Assembly: GCF_900101785.1 (NCBI RefSeq)
Contig: NZ_LT629688.1
Span: 3,906,001-3,970,000, forward strand
Direction: 5' to 3'
Origin: Auraticoccus monumenti
GTDB taxonomy: Bacteria > Actinomycetota > Actinomycetes > Propionibacteriales > Propionibacteriaceae
DNA: 64,000 nucleotides
Positions within the stretch are counted from its first letter, which is position 1; each line of letters begins with the position of its first letter. Of this stretch, positions 54,447 to 63,063 are shown piece after piece. A program made the position numbers and the translations under genes. The notes under the pieces are model-generated. The model was not told the DNA's origin and made no database searches. It saw only the letters and a program-made list of their open reading frames with translations.

Positions 54447-55262
54447 GTGACGAGGATCGGGATCTCCGGGTGGCGCTACGCCGGCTGGCGCGGCTCCTTC
54501 TACCCGACGGGGCTGCCCCAGCGGCTCGAGCTGACCCACGCCGCCGAGCGCCTCAGCAGCGTCGAGGTCAACGGCACCTTCTACTCGCTGCAGCGGCCGA
54601 GCAGCTTCGCGGCCTGGCGGGAGCAGGTGCCCGACGGCTTCCGCTTCGCGGTCAAGGGCGGCCGGTTCATCACCCACCTCAAGCGGCTCCGCGACGTCGA
54701 GGCCCCGCTGGCCAACTTCCTGGCCTCCGGGGTGCTGCGGCTGGGCCCGACCCTGGGTCCGGTGCTGTGGCAGCTGCCGGCCACGGTCCCCTTCGAGCCC
54801 GACGTCCTCGAGCACTTCCTGCAGCGGCTCCCCCGCGACCACGGCGAGGCCGCGGCGCTGGCCGCCGGCCACGACGGGCGGATCAGCGGGGACCGGGTCT
54901 GGACCACCGCCGAGGACCCCGGCCAGCCGGTGCGGCACGCCCTGGAGCCCCGCTCGGAGACCTTCCGCGACCCGGCCTTCCTGGACCTCGCCCGCCGGTA
55001 CCGGGTGGCGGTGGTGGTCTCGGACAGCGCGGGACGCTGGCCGGTGTTCGAGGACACCACCACCGACCTGGTCTACGTCCGGCTGCACGGCGACACCGAG
55101 CTCTACGCCAGCGGGTACTCCGACCAGGCGCTGGACCGGTGGGCCGAGCGGATCCGACGCTGGGAGTCCGAGGCCGGTGCGGAGGCGTGGGTGTACTTCG
55201 ACAACGACGCCAAGGGCCACGCCCCCTTCGACGCCCTCAGGCTGCGCGAGCGGCTCGGCTGA
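54447..55262 (+). CDS. DUF72 family protein (YecE-like)
   Basis: A 271-residue TIM-barrel protein. RIGISGWRYAGWRGSFYPTGLPQRLELTHAAERLSSVEVNGTFYSLQ and FRFAVKGGRFITH are typical of DUF72, as is YVRLHGDTELYASGYSDQALDRWAERI. Function unknown. I chose GTG 54447, which has GGGAGG at the right spacing, over GTG 54441. Its end overlaps the convergent threonine aldolase gene by 26 bases. Confidence 0.9.
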   Translation: MTRIGISGWRYAGWRGSFYPTGLPQRLELTHAAERLSSVEVNGTFYSLQRPSSFAAWREQVPDGFRFAVKGGRFITHLKRLRDVEAPLANFLASGVLRLGPTLGPVLWQLPATVPFEPDVLEHFLQRLPRDHGEAAALAAGHDGRISGDRVWTTAEDPGQPVRHALEPRSETFRDPAFLDLARRYRVAVVVSDSAGRWPVFEDTTTDLVYVRLHGDTELYASGYSDQALDRWAERIRRWESEAGAEAWVYFDNDAKGHAPFDALRLRERLG

Positions 55263-56295
55263 GCACCTCGCCGAGGACGACCCCGGCCGAGCGGCACTGC
55301 TCGAGGGTGACGTCGCGGTGGGTCACCGCGCGGACGGTCCGGGGTCCGACGGCGGACAGCACGACCCCCCGCTCCAGCGCGGCCGCCACCACCTCGCGGG
55401 CCGGGACGGTGCCGCTGGAGACGGCCACGATGTTGGTCTCGACCCGGCCCGGGTCCAGCGCGGCGGGAGCGCGGTCGGCGACCTCCTCGGCCAGCGCGCG
55501 GGCGGCCTCGTGGTCGGCGGCCAGCGAGGGGAGGTGGTGGTCCAGGGCGTGCAGGCACGCCGCGGCCAGGATCCCGGCCTGCCGCCAGCCGCCGCCGAGG
55601 CGCTTGCGCCACACCCGGGCCCGGGCGACCACGTCGGCCGAGCCGACCAGGACCGAGCCGACCGGTGCCCCCATGCCCTTGGAGAAGCAGACGCTGACGG
55701 TGTCGAAGAGCCGGCCGTAGGTCTCCAGCGGGACGCCGGTGGCCACGGCGGCGTTCCACAGCCGGGCGCCGTCCAGGTGGCGGCCGATGCCGAGCTCGGC
55801 GGCCCGGTCGGTGACCTCGCGCAGGTGGTCCAGCGGCTGCACGGTCCCGCCGCCGAAGTTGTGGGTGTTCTCCAGCGCGATGGCGCCGGTGCTGACCAGG
55901 TACGGGCCGGCGTCGGGTGACAGCAGCGCCTCGATCCGCTCCAGGCTGGAGATGCCCCGCTCGCTGGGCCAGGTGCGCATGGTCAGCCCGTGCACCGCGG
56001 CGTGGGCCCCCATCTCGGCCCGGGCCACGTGGGCCTCGACGTCGCAGAGGACCTCCTGCCCCGGCTCCACCAGCGCCCGCACCCCGAGCAGGTTCGACAG
56101 CGACCCGGTGGCGCAGTAGAGAGCAGCCTCGTGACCGAGCAGCGCGGCGGTGCGTCGCTCCAGCTCGTGGACGGTGGGGTCCTCGTCGTAGACGTCGTCC
56201 CCCACGGGGGCGGCCAGCATCGCCTGCCGCATCGCCTCGGTGGGCCGGGTCAGGGTGTCGCTGCGCAGGTCGGTGCGGTCGGGCTGGTCGGGCAC
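55237..56295 (-). CDS. Low-specificity L-threonine aldolase
   Basis: PLP-dependent cleavage of threonine or allo-threonine to glycine and acetaldehyde. It has 352 residues of the beta-eliminating lyase family: DLRSDTLTRPTEAMRQAM, GDDVYDEDPTVHELE, LENTHNFGGG, HLDGARLWNAA, and the PLP lysine in TVSVCFSKGMGAPVGSV. ATG 56295 has GAGGAGCTCC before it. Confidence 0.93.
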   Translation of the reverse strand: MPDQPDRTDLRSDTLTRPTEAMRQAMLAAPVGDDVYDEDPTVHELERRTAALLGHEAALYCATGSLSNLLGVRALVEPGQEVLCDVEAHVARAEMGAHAAVHGLTMRTWPSERGISSLERIEALLSPDAGPYLVSTGAIALENTHNFGGGTVQPLDHLREVTDRAAELGIGRHLDGARLWNAAVATGVPLETYGRLFDTVSVCFSKGMGAPVGSVLVGSADVVARARVWRKRLGGGWRQAGILAAACLHALDHHLPSLAADHEAARALAEEVADRAPAALDPGRVETNIVAVSSGTVPAREVVAAALERGVVLSAVGPRTVRAVTHRDVTLEQCRSAGVVLGEVLSRAARAA

Positions 56296-56336
56296 GGAGC
56301 TCCTCGGAGAGGTGGACGTCGTCCCGGCCAGTCTAG

Positions 56337-56543
56337 GCAGGGGCCACCCCGGCGGCGGCCGCGTGGACGTCGTCGTACGGGCTCGTCGTCGCGGCGGTGC
56401 TCGGCGTCGGCCGACGGCCGCGTGGCCGCTTCGCCGACCTGCTGATCGCCGCCACCGCCCACGCCCACGGTCTCGACCTGTACACCCGCAACGGTGACGA
56501 CCTCGCCGGTCTGGAAGGTCTGCTCACCGTCACGACCCTCTAG
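56337..56543 (+). pseudogene. VapC PIN-domain toxin remnant (C-terminal half)
   Basis: In the 275-bp gap, a plus-strand frame reads AAAWTSSYGLVVAAVLGVGRR, then PRGRFADLLIAATAHAHG, then LDLYTRNGDDLAGLEGLLTVTTL and a TAG stop. This matches the C-terminal half of VapC PIN toxins, including the active-site Asp (FADLLIAATA) and the TRN-D motif. It has no start codon and a stop (56334) directly upstream in frame. The N-terminal half and any VapB antitoxin gene are missing. It is a decayed toxin gene. Confidence 0.78.
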
Positions 56544-56570
56544 AGCGCACGGTGCCGGGCCGACCAGCGG

Positions 56571-57959
56571 TCAGAAGTTGATCGGGGTGTAGTCCTGCAC
56601 CGGGTTGACCCGCCGGATCCGGCCGTCGGTCAGCCGCTCGGAGACCTTGAAGGCCAGCTCCAGGGACTGGTTGCGGTTCAGCCGCGGGTCGCAGGCGGTC
56701 TCGTAGCGGGTGCCCAGGTCGGCCTCGCCCAGCAGCTCCGCGCCGCCGACGCACTCGGTGACGTCGTCGCCGGTCAGCTCGACGTGCAGACCGCCGGGCC
56801 AGGTGCCGAGGCGGTCGTGGACGTCGAAGAAGCCGTCGACCTCCTCCACCACGTCGGAGAAGGCGCGGGTCTTGTAGCCGTTCGCCGCCTCGAAGGTGTT
56901 GCCGTGCATCGGGTCGCAGATCCAGCTGACCTTGCGCCCGGAGGCTTCGACGGCCTCGATCACCGGCGGCAGTCCCTCGCGGATCTTCCCGGCGCCGAAG
57001 CGGGTGATGAAGGTCAGCCGGCCGGGCTCGCGCTCGGGGTCCAGGGCGTCGGCCAGGGCCAGCGCCTGCTCACCGGTCGTGGTCGGGCCGAGCTTCACCC
57101 CGATCGGGTTGCGCACGCTGCGCAGCAGCTCGACGTGCGCGCCGTCGAGCTGGCGGGTCCGCTCCCCGATCCACAGCATGTGACCGGAGACGCCGTAGGG
57201 CCGCCCGGTGCGGGAGTCGATCCGGGTCAGCGCCTGCTCGTACTCCAGCAGCAGGGCCTCGTGGGAGGCGAAGAACTCCACCCGGCCGAAGACGTCGTCG
57301 TCGATGCCGCAGGCCACCATGAAGGCCAGCGCCCGCTCGATCTCGTCCACCAGGTGCTCGTAGCGCTCGTTCACGCCGGCGGTGCGGACGAAGTCGGAGT
57401 TCCAGGTGTGCGCGCTGCGGAGGTGGGCGAACCCGCCGCCGAGCAGCGCCCGGGAGAGGTTGAGGGTGGCGGCGGAGGCGTTGTAGACGTCCAGCAGCCG
57501 ACGGGGGTCGGGGATCCGGGACTCGGGGGTGAAGTCGAACCCGTTCACCGCGTCCCCGCGGAAGGCAGGCAGGGTGACGTCACCGCGGGTCTCGGTGTCC
57601 TTGGAGCGCGGCTTGGCGTACTGCCCGGCGATCCGGCCGATCTTCACGATCGGGACCTGGGCGGCGTAGGTCATCACCACGGCCATGCTGAGCAGGGTGC
57701 GGAGCTTCCCCTGGATGTTCGCGGCGGTGACGCCGTCGAAGGTCTCGGCGCAGTCACCGCCCTGCAGCACGAAGGCCTCACCGGCCGCGACCTGGGCCAG
57801 GTGGGCGCGCAGGTCGTCGCACTCGCCGGCGAAGACCAGCGGCGGGCGCACCCGCAGCTCGCGCACCACCGCCTCCACCGCGGCCGGATCCGGGTAGGTC
57901 GGCTGCTGGGCCGGCTTCAGGGCGTGCAGCTCTGCCAACGTCGGGATCCGCTCAGACAC
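56571..57959 (-). CDS. aroG: Class II 3-deoxy-7-phosphoheptulonate (DAHP) synthase
   Basis: First enzyme of the shikimate pathway, condensing PEP and erythrose 4-phosphate. It has 462 residues of the plant/actinobacterial class II type: VLQGGDCAETFDG, the metal/PEP residues in KIGRIAGQYAKPRS, GFAHLRSAHTWN, GVKLGPTTTGEQAL, WICDPMHGNTFEAANGYKTRAF, and VHVELTGDDVTECVGGA near the end (written GLHVELTGDDVTECVGG here). GTG 57959 has TACCCT seven bases upstream. Confidence 0.96.
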   Translation of the reverse strand: MSERIPTLAELHALKPAQQPTYPDPAAVEAVVRELRVRPPLVFAGECDDLRAHLAQVAAGEAFVLQGGDCAETFDGVTAANIQGKLRTLLSMAVVMTYAAQVPIVKIGRIAGQYAKPRSKDTETRGDVTLPAFRGDAVNGFDFTPESRIPDPRRLLDVYNASAATLNLSRALLGGGFAHLRSAHTWNSDFVRTAGVNERYEHLVDEIERALAFMVACGIDDDVFGRVEFFASHEALLLEYEQALTRIDSRTGRPYGVSGHMLWIGERTRQLDGAHVELLRSVRNPIGVKLGPTTTGEQALALADALDPEREPGRLTFITRFGAGKIREGLPPVIEAVEASGRKVSWICDPMHGNTFEAANGYKTRAFSDVVEEVDGFFDVHDRLGTWPGGLHVELTGDDVTECVGGAELLGEADLGTRYETACDPRLNRNQSLELAFKVSERLTDGRIRRVNPVQDYTPINF

Positions 57960-57966
57960 GTCCGAC

Positions 57967-57972
57967 AGGGTA
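57967..57972 (-). promoter_or_regulatory. Candidate leaderless -10 for the DAHP synthase gene
   Basis: TACCCT on the minus strand ends seven bases before GTG 57959, so aroG may be transcribed apart from the upstream regulatory genes. Confidence 0.5.
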
Positions 57973-58020
57973 CGGCCGCGGCCGACCTCCCCCGACCACG
58001 GCCACGGGCTGGACCCGAGC

Positions 58021-58692
58021 TCAGGCGTCCTCGTGGATCCCGCGCTCGATCGCGTACAGGGCCAGCTCCACCCGGTTGTGCAGCTGGAGCTTGCGGAGCA
58101 CGTTCTGGACGTGGTTCTGCACGGTGCGGTGGGAGACGAACAGGCTCTCGGCGATCTCGCGGTAGGCCAGCCCCTTGGCCACCAGCCGGAGCACCTCCAC
58201 CTCGCGGGTGGTCAGCACCGGGCCCTGGTCGTTGTGCTCCTCGGCCCGGCTGACCATCCGCCGGAACTCCCCCAGCACCATCCCGGCCAGACCCGGGGTG
58301 AACACCGCGTCCCCCAGGGCGGTGCGCCGGACGCCGTCGAGCAGGTCGTCGGGAGAGGCGGACTTGAGCAGGTAGCCGCGGGCCCCGGCCTTCACCGCCC
58401 GCAGCACGTCCTCGCGCTCGCCGCTGGCCGAGATGACCAGCACGTGCAGCCCGGGGAACTCCTTGAGCAGCAGCTCGGTGCAGGTCGCGCCGTCGGGCTC
58501 GGGGATCTGCAGGTCCATCACGATGACCTCCGGGCGGGCGGCCCGGGCCCGGCGCAGCGCCTCCGCACCGGAGCCGGCGGTGGCGACGATCTCGAAGCCG
58601 TCCTCGGTCAGGTCCGCACCCAGCGCCTCGATCCACATCGGGTGGTCGTCGACGAGCATCACCCGGCGCGGCATGGTGGTCGGCTCAGTCAT
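58021..58692 (-). CDS. NarL/LuxR-family response regulator
   Basis: A 223-residue DNA-binding regulator. Receiver domain: RVMLVDDHPMWIEAL, phospho-acceptor Asp in VIVMDLQIPEPDG, and Lys in YLLKSASPDDLL. The C-terminal LuxR helix-turn-helix is LTTREVEVLRLVAKGLAYREIAESLFVSHRTVQNHVQNVLRKL. ATG 58692 overlaps the sensor-kinase gene by eight bases, so this is its cognate regulator. Confidence 0.93.
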   Translation of the reverse strand: MTEPTTMPRRVMLVDDHPMWIEALGADLTEDGFEIVATAGSGAEALRRARAARPEVIVMDLQIPEPDGATCTELLLKEFPGLHVLVISASGEREDVLRAVKAGARGYLLKSASPDDLLDGVRRTALGDAVFTPGLAGMVLGEFRRMVSRAEEHNDQGPVLTTREVEVLRLVAKGLAYREIAESLFVSHRTVQNHVQNVLRKLQLHNRVELALYAIERGIHEDA

Positions 58693-59809
58693 CGCTGTCC
58701 CTCCTCGGGATCCGGAGCTCCCACTCGGTGCCGCGACCGGGGGCGGTGCGCACCGTGGCCACCCCGCCGAGGTCGCTGACCCGACCCCGGATGGAGTGCC
58801 GGACCCCGAAGCGGCCGCGCTGGAAGGCCTCGTCCAGCTGGGCGGTGGTGCCCCCGATGCCGTTGTCGCGGATGCTGACCACCACCTCGTGGTCCTCGCG
58901 CTCCAGCAGCACCCACGCCTGCGCACCCGGCCCGGCGTGGCGGGCCACGTTGGTGAGGGCCTCGGTCACGGCCTGGTCCACCTCGGCGGCCACGCCGGCG
59001 TCCACCAGCACCCGCTCGGCGGGGGTGGAGATGGTCACCGAGGCGGAGGAGTGGCGGTCCAGCATCGCGGCCAGGTCGGCGCGGGTGGTGTCCAGGACGT
59101 CCTCGGCGGACAGGTCGGTCTCCTGCAGCAGCCGGCGCAGCTCGACCTCCTGGCTGCGGGCCGCGGTGGCCATCCGCAGGCCGCGGGGGCCGAACGCGGG
59201 GGCGTCCCGCTCCACCAGGGCGAGCACCTGCAGCACCCCGTCGTGCACCACCCGCGCCAGCCGGGCCCGCTCCGACATGGCGGCCGCGGTGGCGGTGACG
59301 GCGTCGCGCTCGCGGGCCGAGCGGCGCAGGGCGGTGACCAGGTAGCCGACGCCCGCGGTCAGCAGCACGAAACCGATCTTGCCGCCCCAGTTGCGGACGT
59401 CGTCGATCTGCATCGCCAGCACGTCGACCAGGGAGACCAGCACCGCCGAGAGCAGACCGGGCAGCCAGTGGCGCCACAGGGTGAGCGCCATCGGTGCGCT
59501 GGCGATCCACAGCGCCACCACGGAGAGGCTGCTGTCCAGGTGGGCCGGGCCCAGGACCCAGGGGCCGACGAGGACCAGGGCGAGGGTGACGGCGAGGTCG
59601 GCGACCAGCACCCAGGTGCGACGGCGGCTGGGGACGGCGTAGCACCACAGCGCCACGGCCGTCCACGCCGCCACCACCGCCATCACGACCACGAGCCAGC
59701 CGGGGTGGGCCGCGTTGCTCAGCCGGGACGCGTCGATGACCAGCACGAACAGCACCGCACCGATGCGGACCACCGCGTAGCCGCGGAAGATCTCCGGGAC
59801 CTCGATCAC
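58685..59809 (-). CDS. Membrane sensor histidine kinase (HisKA_3 type)
   Basis: A 374-residue kinase. About six N-terminal membrane segments (15-165) with almost no extracytoplasmic domain suggest intramembrane sensing. The phospho-acceptor His lies in LARVVHDGVLQVLALVERD. The ATPase domain has TEALTNVARHAG (N-box) and RDNGIGGT plus GVRHSIRGRV. GTG 59809 overlaps the PlsC stop (GTGA). The coupling to acyltransferase genes suggests a membrane-lipid signal; this is inference. Confidence 0.9.
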   Translation of the reverse strand: MIEVPEIFRGYAVVRIGAVLFVLVIDASRLSNAAHPGWLVVVMAVVAAWTAVALWCYAVPSRRRTWVLVADLAVTLALVLVGPWVLGPAHLDSSLSVVALWIASAPMALTLWRHWLPGLLSAVLVSLVDVLAMQIDDVRNWGGKIGFVLLTAGVGYLVTALRRSARERDAVTATAAAMSERARLARVVHDGVLQVLALVERDAPAFGPRGLRMATAARSQEVELRRLLQETDLSAEDVLDTTRADLAAMLDRHSSASVTISTPAERVLVDAGVAAEVDQAVTEALTNVARHAGPGAQAWVLLEREDHEVVVSIRDNGIGGTTAQLDEAFQRGRFGVRHSIRGRVSDLGGVATVRTAPGRGTEWELRIPRRDSDD

Positions 59810-60579
59810 CCCGTGCCCCCCGGTGGGGCGCCCGGCTCCCCACCGGGGAGCGGGCCGGTGCCGGGCAGCGTCCTGCGGGCGGCGTAGCGGTCGACGTACT
59901 CCTGCCCGCTGAGCTCCATGATCGCGTACATCACCTCGTCGGTGACCGAGCGGAGGACGAAGCGGTCGTCCTCCATCCCCTCGTAGCGGGAGAAGTCCAG
60001 CGGGGTGCCGAAGCGGATGATGGGCGAGACGATCCGGCTGACGATCCGCCCCGGCGGGGCGATCACGTCGGTGCCGATGACGGCCGTCGGCACCACCGGG
60101 ACCCGCGCGGTCAGCGCCAGCCGAGCCACCCCGGTGCGGCCCTTGTAGAGGCGACCGTCCGGGGAGCGGGTGCCCTCGGGGAAGATGCCGAACAGCTCCC
60201 CACGGGCCAGCACCCGCAGCCCCGCCTCGAGGGCGCTCTGCGAGGCGGCCCCGCCGGAGCGGTCGACCGGCACCTGCCCGGTGCCGACGAAGAAGCGCCG
60301 CTGCGCCCACCCCTTGACCCCGCCGCCGGTGAAGTAGTCGGACTTGGCCACGAAGGTGATCCGGCGCTCGGTGGCGATGGGCATGAACAGCCAGTCCGCG
60401 AAGGAGAGGTGGTTGGCCGCCAGCAGGGCCGGACCGTGCCGGGGGATGTTGTGCTCCCCCTCCACCACGGGCCGGAAGACGCGGTTGACCGCCGGGCCGA
60501 GCACGGCCCGGATCAGGGTGTAGAGGCCGCGGCCGCCGCCGTCACCGAGACGGCTGACCCCCGCGCCGTGCTCAGGCAC
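59806..60579 (-). CDS. PlsC-family 1-acyl-glycerol-3-phosphate acyltransferase (copy 1)
   Basis: A 257-residue membrane-associated acyltransferase. HX4D motif NHLSFAD (motif I), FVAKSDYF and VPVDRSGG (motif II region), FPEGTRSPDGRLYKG (motif III), VPVVPTAVIG (motif IV). It would acylate lysophosphatidate in phospholipid synthesis. GTG 60579 overlaps the second plsC gene by eight bases. The two proteins share the same C-terminal ELSGQEYVD/ELTGQQYVD segment and arose by duplication. Confidence 0.9.
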   Translation of the reverse strand: MPEHGAGVSRLGDGGGRGLYTLIRAVLGPAVNRVFRPVVEGEHNIPRHGPALLAANHLSFADWLFMPIATERRITFVAKSDYFTGGGVKGWAQRRFFVGTGQVPVDRSGGAASQSALEAGLRVLARGELFGIFPEGTRSPDGRLYKGRTGVARLALTARVPVVPTAVIGTDVIAPPGRIVSRIVSPIIRFGTPLDFSRYEGMEDDRFVLRSVTDEVMYAIMELSGQEYVDRYAARRTLPGTGPLPGGEPGAPPGGTG

Positions 60580-61390
60580 CGGAGCTGCCCACCCCGTCCA
60601 CCGGACCGGCCGGGACGGGCTCGGGAGCCGCGAGGACCGGCACCGGGGGCTTGGTGGTGCCGAGCCCGGGCCGGGCCAGCACCCTGTCGTCCAGCGCCCC
60701 CGGCTCCAGCGCCTGCGTCTTCACGCTGGCGGCGTAGACGTCGACGTACTGCTGCCCGGTGAGCTCCTGGATGGCGGCCATGATCTCGTCGGTCACCCAG
60801 CGCAGCACCTCGCGGTTCGGCGGCTGACCGCGGTACTCCTCGAAGTCCAGCGGGCGGCCGATCCGCAGACCGGGACGGTGCATCATCGGGATCCCCAGCG
60901 GACCGCGGTGGATCTCGGAGCTCACCACGCCGACCGGCAGCACGGCGGCGTGCCCGGCCAGGACCAGGCGGGCCACGCCGGTCTTGCCCTTGTACAGACG
61001 CCCGTCCGGGGAGCGGGTGCCCTCGGGGTAGATGCCCAGCACCAGCTGCTCCCGGTCCAGGGAGTCGTTGACCAGGGCGAGGCTGTCCACGCTGCCGCGA
61101 CCGCCGGAGCGGTCCATCGGGTGCATCCCCACCGTGCGCAGGAACCACGCCACCAGCTTGGCCAGCGGGCCCTTGCCCTCGGTCTCGAACAGCTCGCCCT
61201 TGGCCGGGAAGGTCATCTGGCGCGGCAACATCGCCGGGGTGAAGAGGGTGTCGCCCCAGGACACGTGGTTGCTGACCAGGATCACCGGCCCCGAGGTGGG
61301 GACGTTCTCCACGCCCTCCATCCAGGGCCGCCACAGCAGCCGGATCAACGGCCGGAACAGCAGCCCTCTGAAGATCGAGTAGGCGTTCAC
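60572..61390 (-). CDS. PlsC-family 1-acyl-glycerol-3-phosphate acyltransferase (copy 2)
   Basis: A 272-residue paralogue and neighbour of the preceding acyltransferase. Motif I NHVSWGD, MHPMDRSGGRG, motif III YPEGTRSPDGRLYKG, motif IV AVLPVGVV. It has a longer Pro/Val-rich C-terminus. GTG 61390 has AGGGAGG upstream, and a TAGGAT hexamer further up (61417-61422) may be the -10 of the whole plsC-plsC-kinase-regulator operon. Confidence 0.9.
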   Translation of the reverse strand: MNAYSIFRGLLFRPLIRLLWRPWMEGVENVPTSGPVILVSNHVSWGDTLFTPAMLPRQMTFPAKGELFETEGKGPLAKLVAWFLRTVGMHPMDRSGGRGSVDSLALVNDSLDREQLVLGIYPEGTRSPDGRLYKGKTGVARLVLAGHAAVLPVGVVSSEIHRGPLGIPMMHRPGLRIGRPLDFEEYRGQPPNREVLRWVTDEIMAAIQELTGQQYVDVYAASVKTQALEPGALDDRVLARPGLGTTKPPVPVLAAPEPVPAGPVDGVGSSGA

Positions 61391-61461
61391 GCAAAACCTC
61401 CCTGGTCGCCCGCGATCCTAGTGCCCCGGCTCCCCGGTCGGCGCGGGCGCGGAGCACGAAC

Positions 61462-61467
61462 TAGCAT
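61462..61467 (+). promoter_or_regulatory. Candidate leaderless -10 for the hydrolase gene
   Basis: TAGCAT ends six bases before GTG 61474. Confidence 0.5.
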
Positions 61468-61473
61468 CGCGGT

Positions 61474-62283
61474 GTGCGAGACGGGAAGCGGCGGGGACGC
61501 GAGGTCCCCGGTCAGCACCAGGTGGCGCCCGAGGCGGTGCCCTTCCACGCCGACGGCGACGACGTCGGCGTGCTGCTGTGCCACGGCTTCACCGGGTCGC
61601 CGTGGTCGATGCGCCCCTTCGCCGAGGAGCTGGCCCGCGCCGGGCGGACGGTCGCCCTCCCCCGGCTGCCCGGCCACGGCACCCACTGGCGCGAGCTGAA
61701 CGAGACCACCTGGATGGACTGGTACGCCACGGTGGAGCAGGAGTTCAACGTGCTGCGCCGCAGCTGCCGCCAGGTCTTCGTGGTGGGGCTGAGCATGGGC
61801 GGGGCGCTGGCGCTGCGGATCGCCGAGCGCTACGGCGACGACGTGGCGGGGGTGGTGCTGGTGAACCCTGCCGTGCACAGCACCGACCGACGGCTGCTGG
61901 CGCTGCCGGTGCTGCGGCGGGTGGTGCCCTCGATGGGCGGGATCGGCAACGACATCAAGAAGGTCGACGTCGTCGAGCACGGCTACGCCCGGACGCCGTT
62001 GCGGGCGCTGGTGTCGATGATCGCGCTCTGGCACGACGTCCGCTCCGAGCTGCACCGGGTGCGGCAGCCGCTGCTGCTCTTCCGCTCCGCGACCGACCAC
62101 GTGGTCGACCCGAGCTCGGCCCGGATCATCGCCGCCGGGGTCTCCTCCGACGACGTGGTCCAGGTGGTGCTGCAACACAGCTACCACGTGGCCACCCTGG
62201 ACAACGACGCACCCGAGATCTTCCGGCGGACCGCGGAGTTCCTGGCCCAGCACCGGGCCGGGCTGGACGAGCAGGCCGGCTGA
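61474..62283 (+). CDS. Alpha/beta hydrolase (carboxylesterase/monoacylglycerol lipase type)
   Basis: A 269-residue alpha/beta hydrolase. Oxyanion motif LLCHGFTGSPWSMRPFAEEL, nucleophile elbow VGLSMGG, catalytic Asp in LFRSATDHVVD, and His in QHSYHVATLDND. The length and spacing match Est30-like esterases and bacterial monoacylglycerol lipases. It lies next to the acyltransferases but on the other strand, so a lipid-turnover role is plausible and unproven. Confidence 0.9.
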   Translation: MRDGKRRGREVPGQHQVAPEAVPFHADGDDVGVLLCHGFTGSPWSMRPFAEELARAGRTVALPRLPGHGTHWRELNETTWMDWYATVEQEFNVLRRSCRQVFVVGLSMGGALALRIAERYGDDVAGVVLVNPAVHSTDRRLLALPVLRRVVPSMGGIGNDIKKVDVVEHGYARTPLRALVSMIALWHDVRSELHRVRQPLLLFRSATDHVVDPSSARIIAAGVSSDDVVQVVLQHSYHVATLDNDAPEIFRRTAEFLAQHRAGLDEQAG

Positions 62284-62750
62284 TGGAGCGCCCCGACCCC
62301 GACGCGCGCCAGCCGGCCGACTTCGACCGGGTCTTCGCCGAGATGACCGCCGACTGGCACCCCGAGACCGCCGAGGACCCCCCGCACGACCCGGCACCGA
62401 GCCCGTCCTCACCGTCGGCCCCGCCGCCGCGCTCGGCGTGGGCCGAGGACCACCCGCTGTTCCGCCACGTCGAGGAGCCCGTCGCCGAGGAGCAGGACGC
62501 GGACCCCGGTCACTTCGACCGGCCCGAGATCGCACCGATCCGCTGGCGCGAGCTGTCCGGGGTGTCGGTGGTCGGGGCGCTCCTGGTGGCCAGCACCGTG
62601 GTGGTGCTGCTGCTGGTGCTGGTCGGTGCCCGTTTCCCCGCCGTCGTGGGATACGGGGCGGTGATGGCCTTCGTGGTCGGGTTCGTGCTGCTGATGACCC
62701 GGCTGCGGCGCCAGGGCGACGACGAGCCCGGCGGCGGCGCCCGCCTCTGA
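62283..62750 (+). CDS. Unknown protein with acidic/Pro-rich N-terminus and two membrane segments
   Basis: A 155-residue protein I cannot assign. The N-terminal ~95 residues are acidic and Pro/Ser-rich (ADFDRVFAEMTADWHPETAEDPP). Two hydrophobic stretches follow (about 98-118 and 121-141), then a short basic tail. Similar layouts occur in small actinobacterial membrane proteins of unknown role. ATG 62283 shares its A with the hydrolase stop (TGATG), indicating coupled translation. Confidence 0.78.
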   Translation: MERPDPDARQPADFDRVFAEMTADWHPETAEDPPHDPAPSPSSPSAPPPRSAWAEDHPLFRHVEEPVAEEQDADPGHFDRPEIAPIRWRELSGVSVVGALLVASTVVVLLLVLVGARFPAVVGYGAVMAFVVGFVLLMTRLRRQGDDEPGGGARL

Positions 62751-62771
62751 TCAGGGCGCCCGCGGCTGGTG

Positions 62772-62945
62772 CTACCTGCCGGACTTCGCGGCCTCGATGG
62801 TGGCCAGCAGGTCCCGCACGACCGTCTGCACCGGCTCGTTGCGGTACAGCGCGCTCGACAGCTGGCTCTGCAGCTTCTGCGTCTGCTCCGGGGTCAGGTC
62901 CGGGCAGCTGATGGCGTCGGCGACGGTGTCGTAGGTGATCTTCAT
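62772..62945 (-). CDS. Small conserved-looking protein, function unknown
   Basis: A 57-residue soluble protein: MKITYDTVADAISCPDL, TPEQTQKLQSQLSSAL and RDLLATIEAAKSGR. Near-perfect GGAGGAG lies at the right distance from ATG 62945, which supports it as a real gene. The sequence is mostly helical and is less Ala/Arg-biased than chance frames here. No family is recognised. Confidence 0.72.
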   Translation of the reverse strand: MKITYDTVADAISCPDLTPEQTQKLQSQLSSALYRNEPVQTVVRDLLATIEAAKSGR

Positions 62946-63063
62946 GGCGTGCTCTCCTCCACGGTGGACGTCGAGCTCCTTCCTACCCCAAACCCGGACC
63001 ACGACCCAGGGCGCCCCGCTCACGCCGGATCCCCGCGGTCGGTCGTCGGGCCCGTGGCCGGTG

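Noticed and set aside
56240-56497. Open frame with ATG in the threonine aldolase-aroG gap
   Set aside because: It is in a different frame from the VapC remnant, is Arg-rich, and overlaps the start of the aldolase gene antisense.
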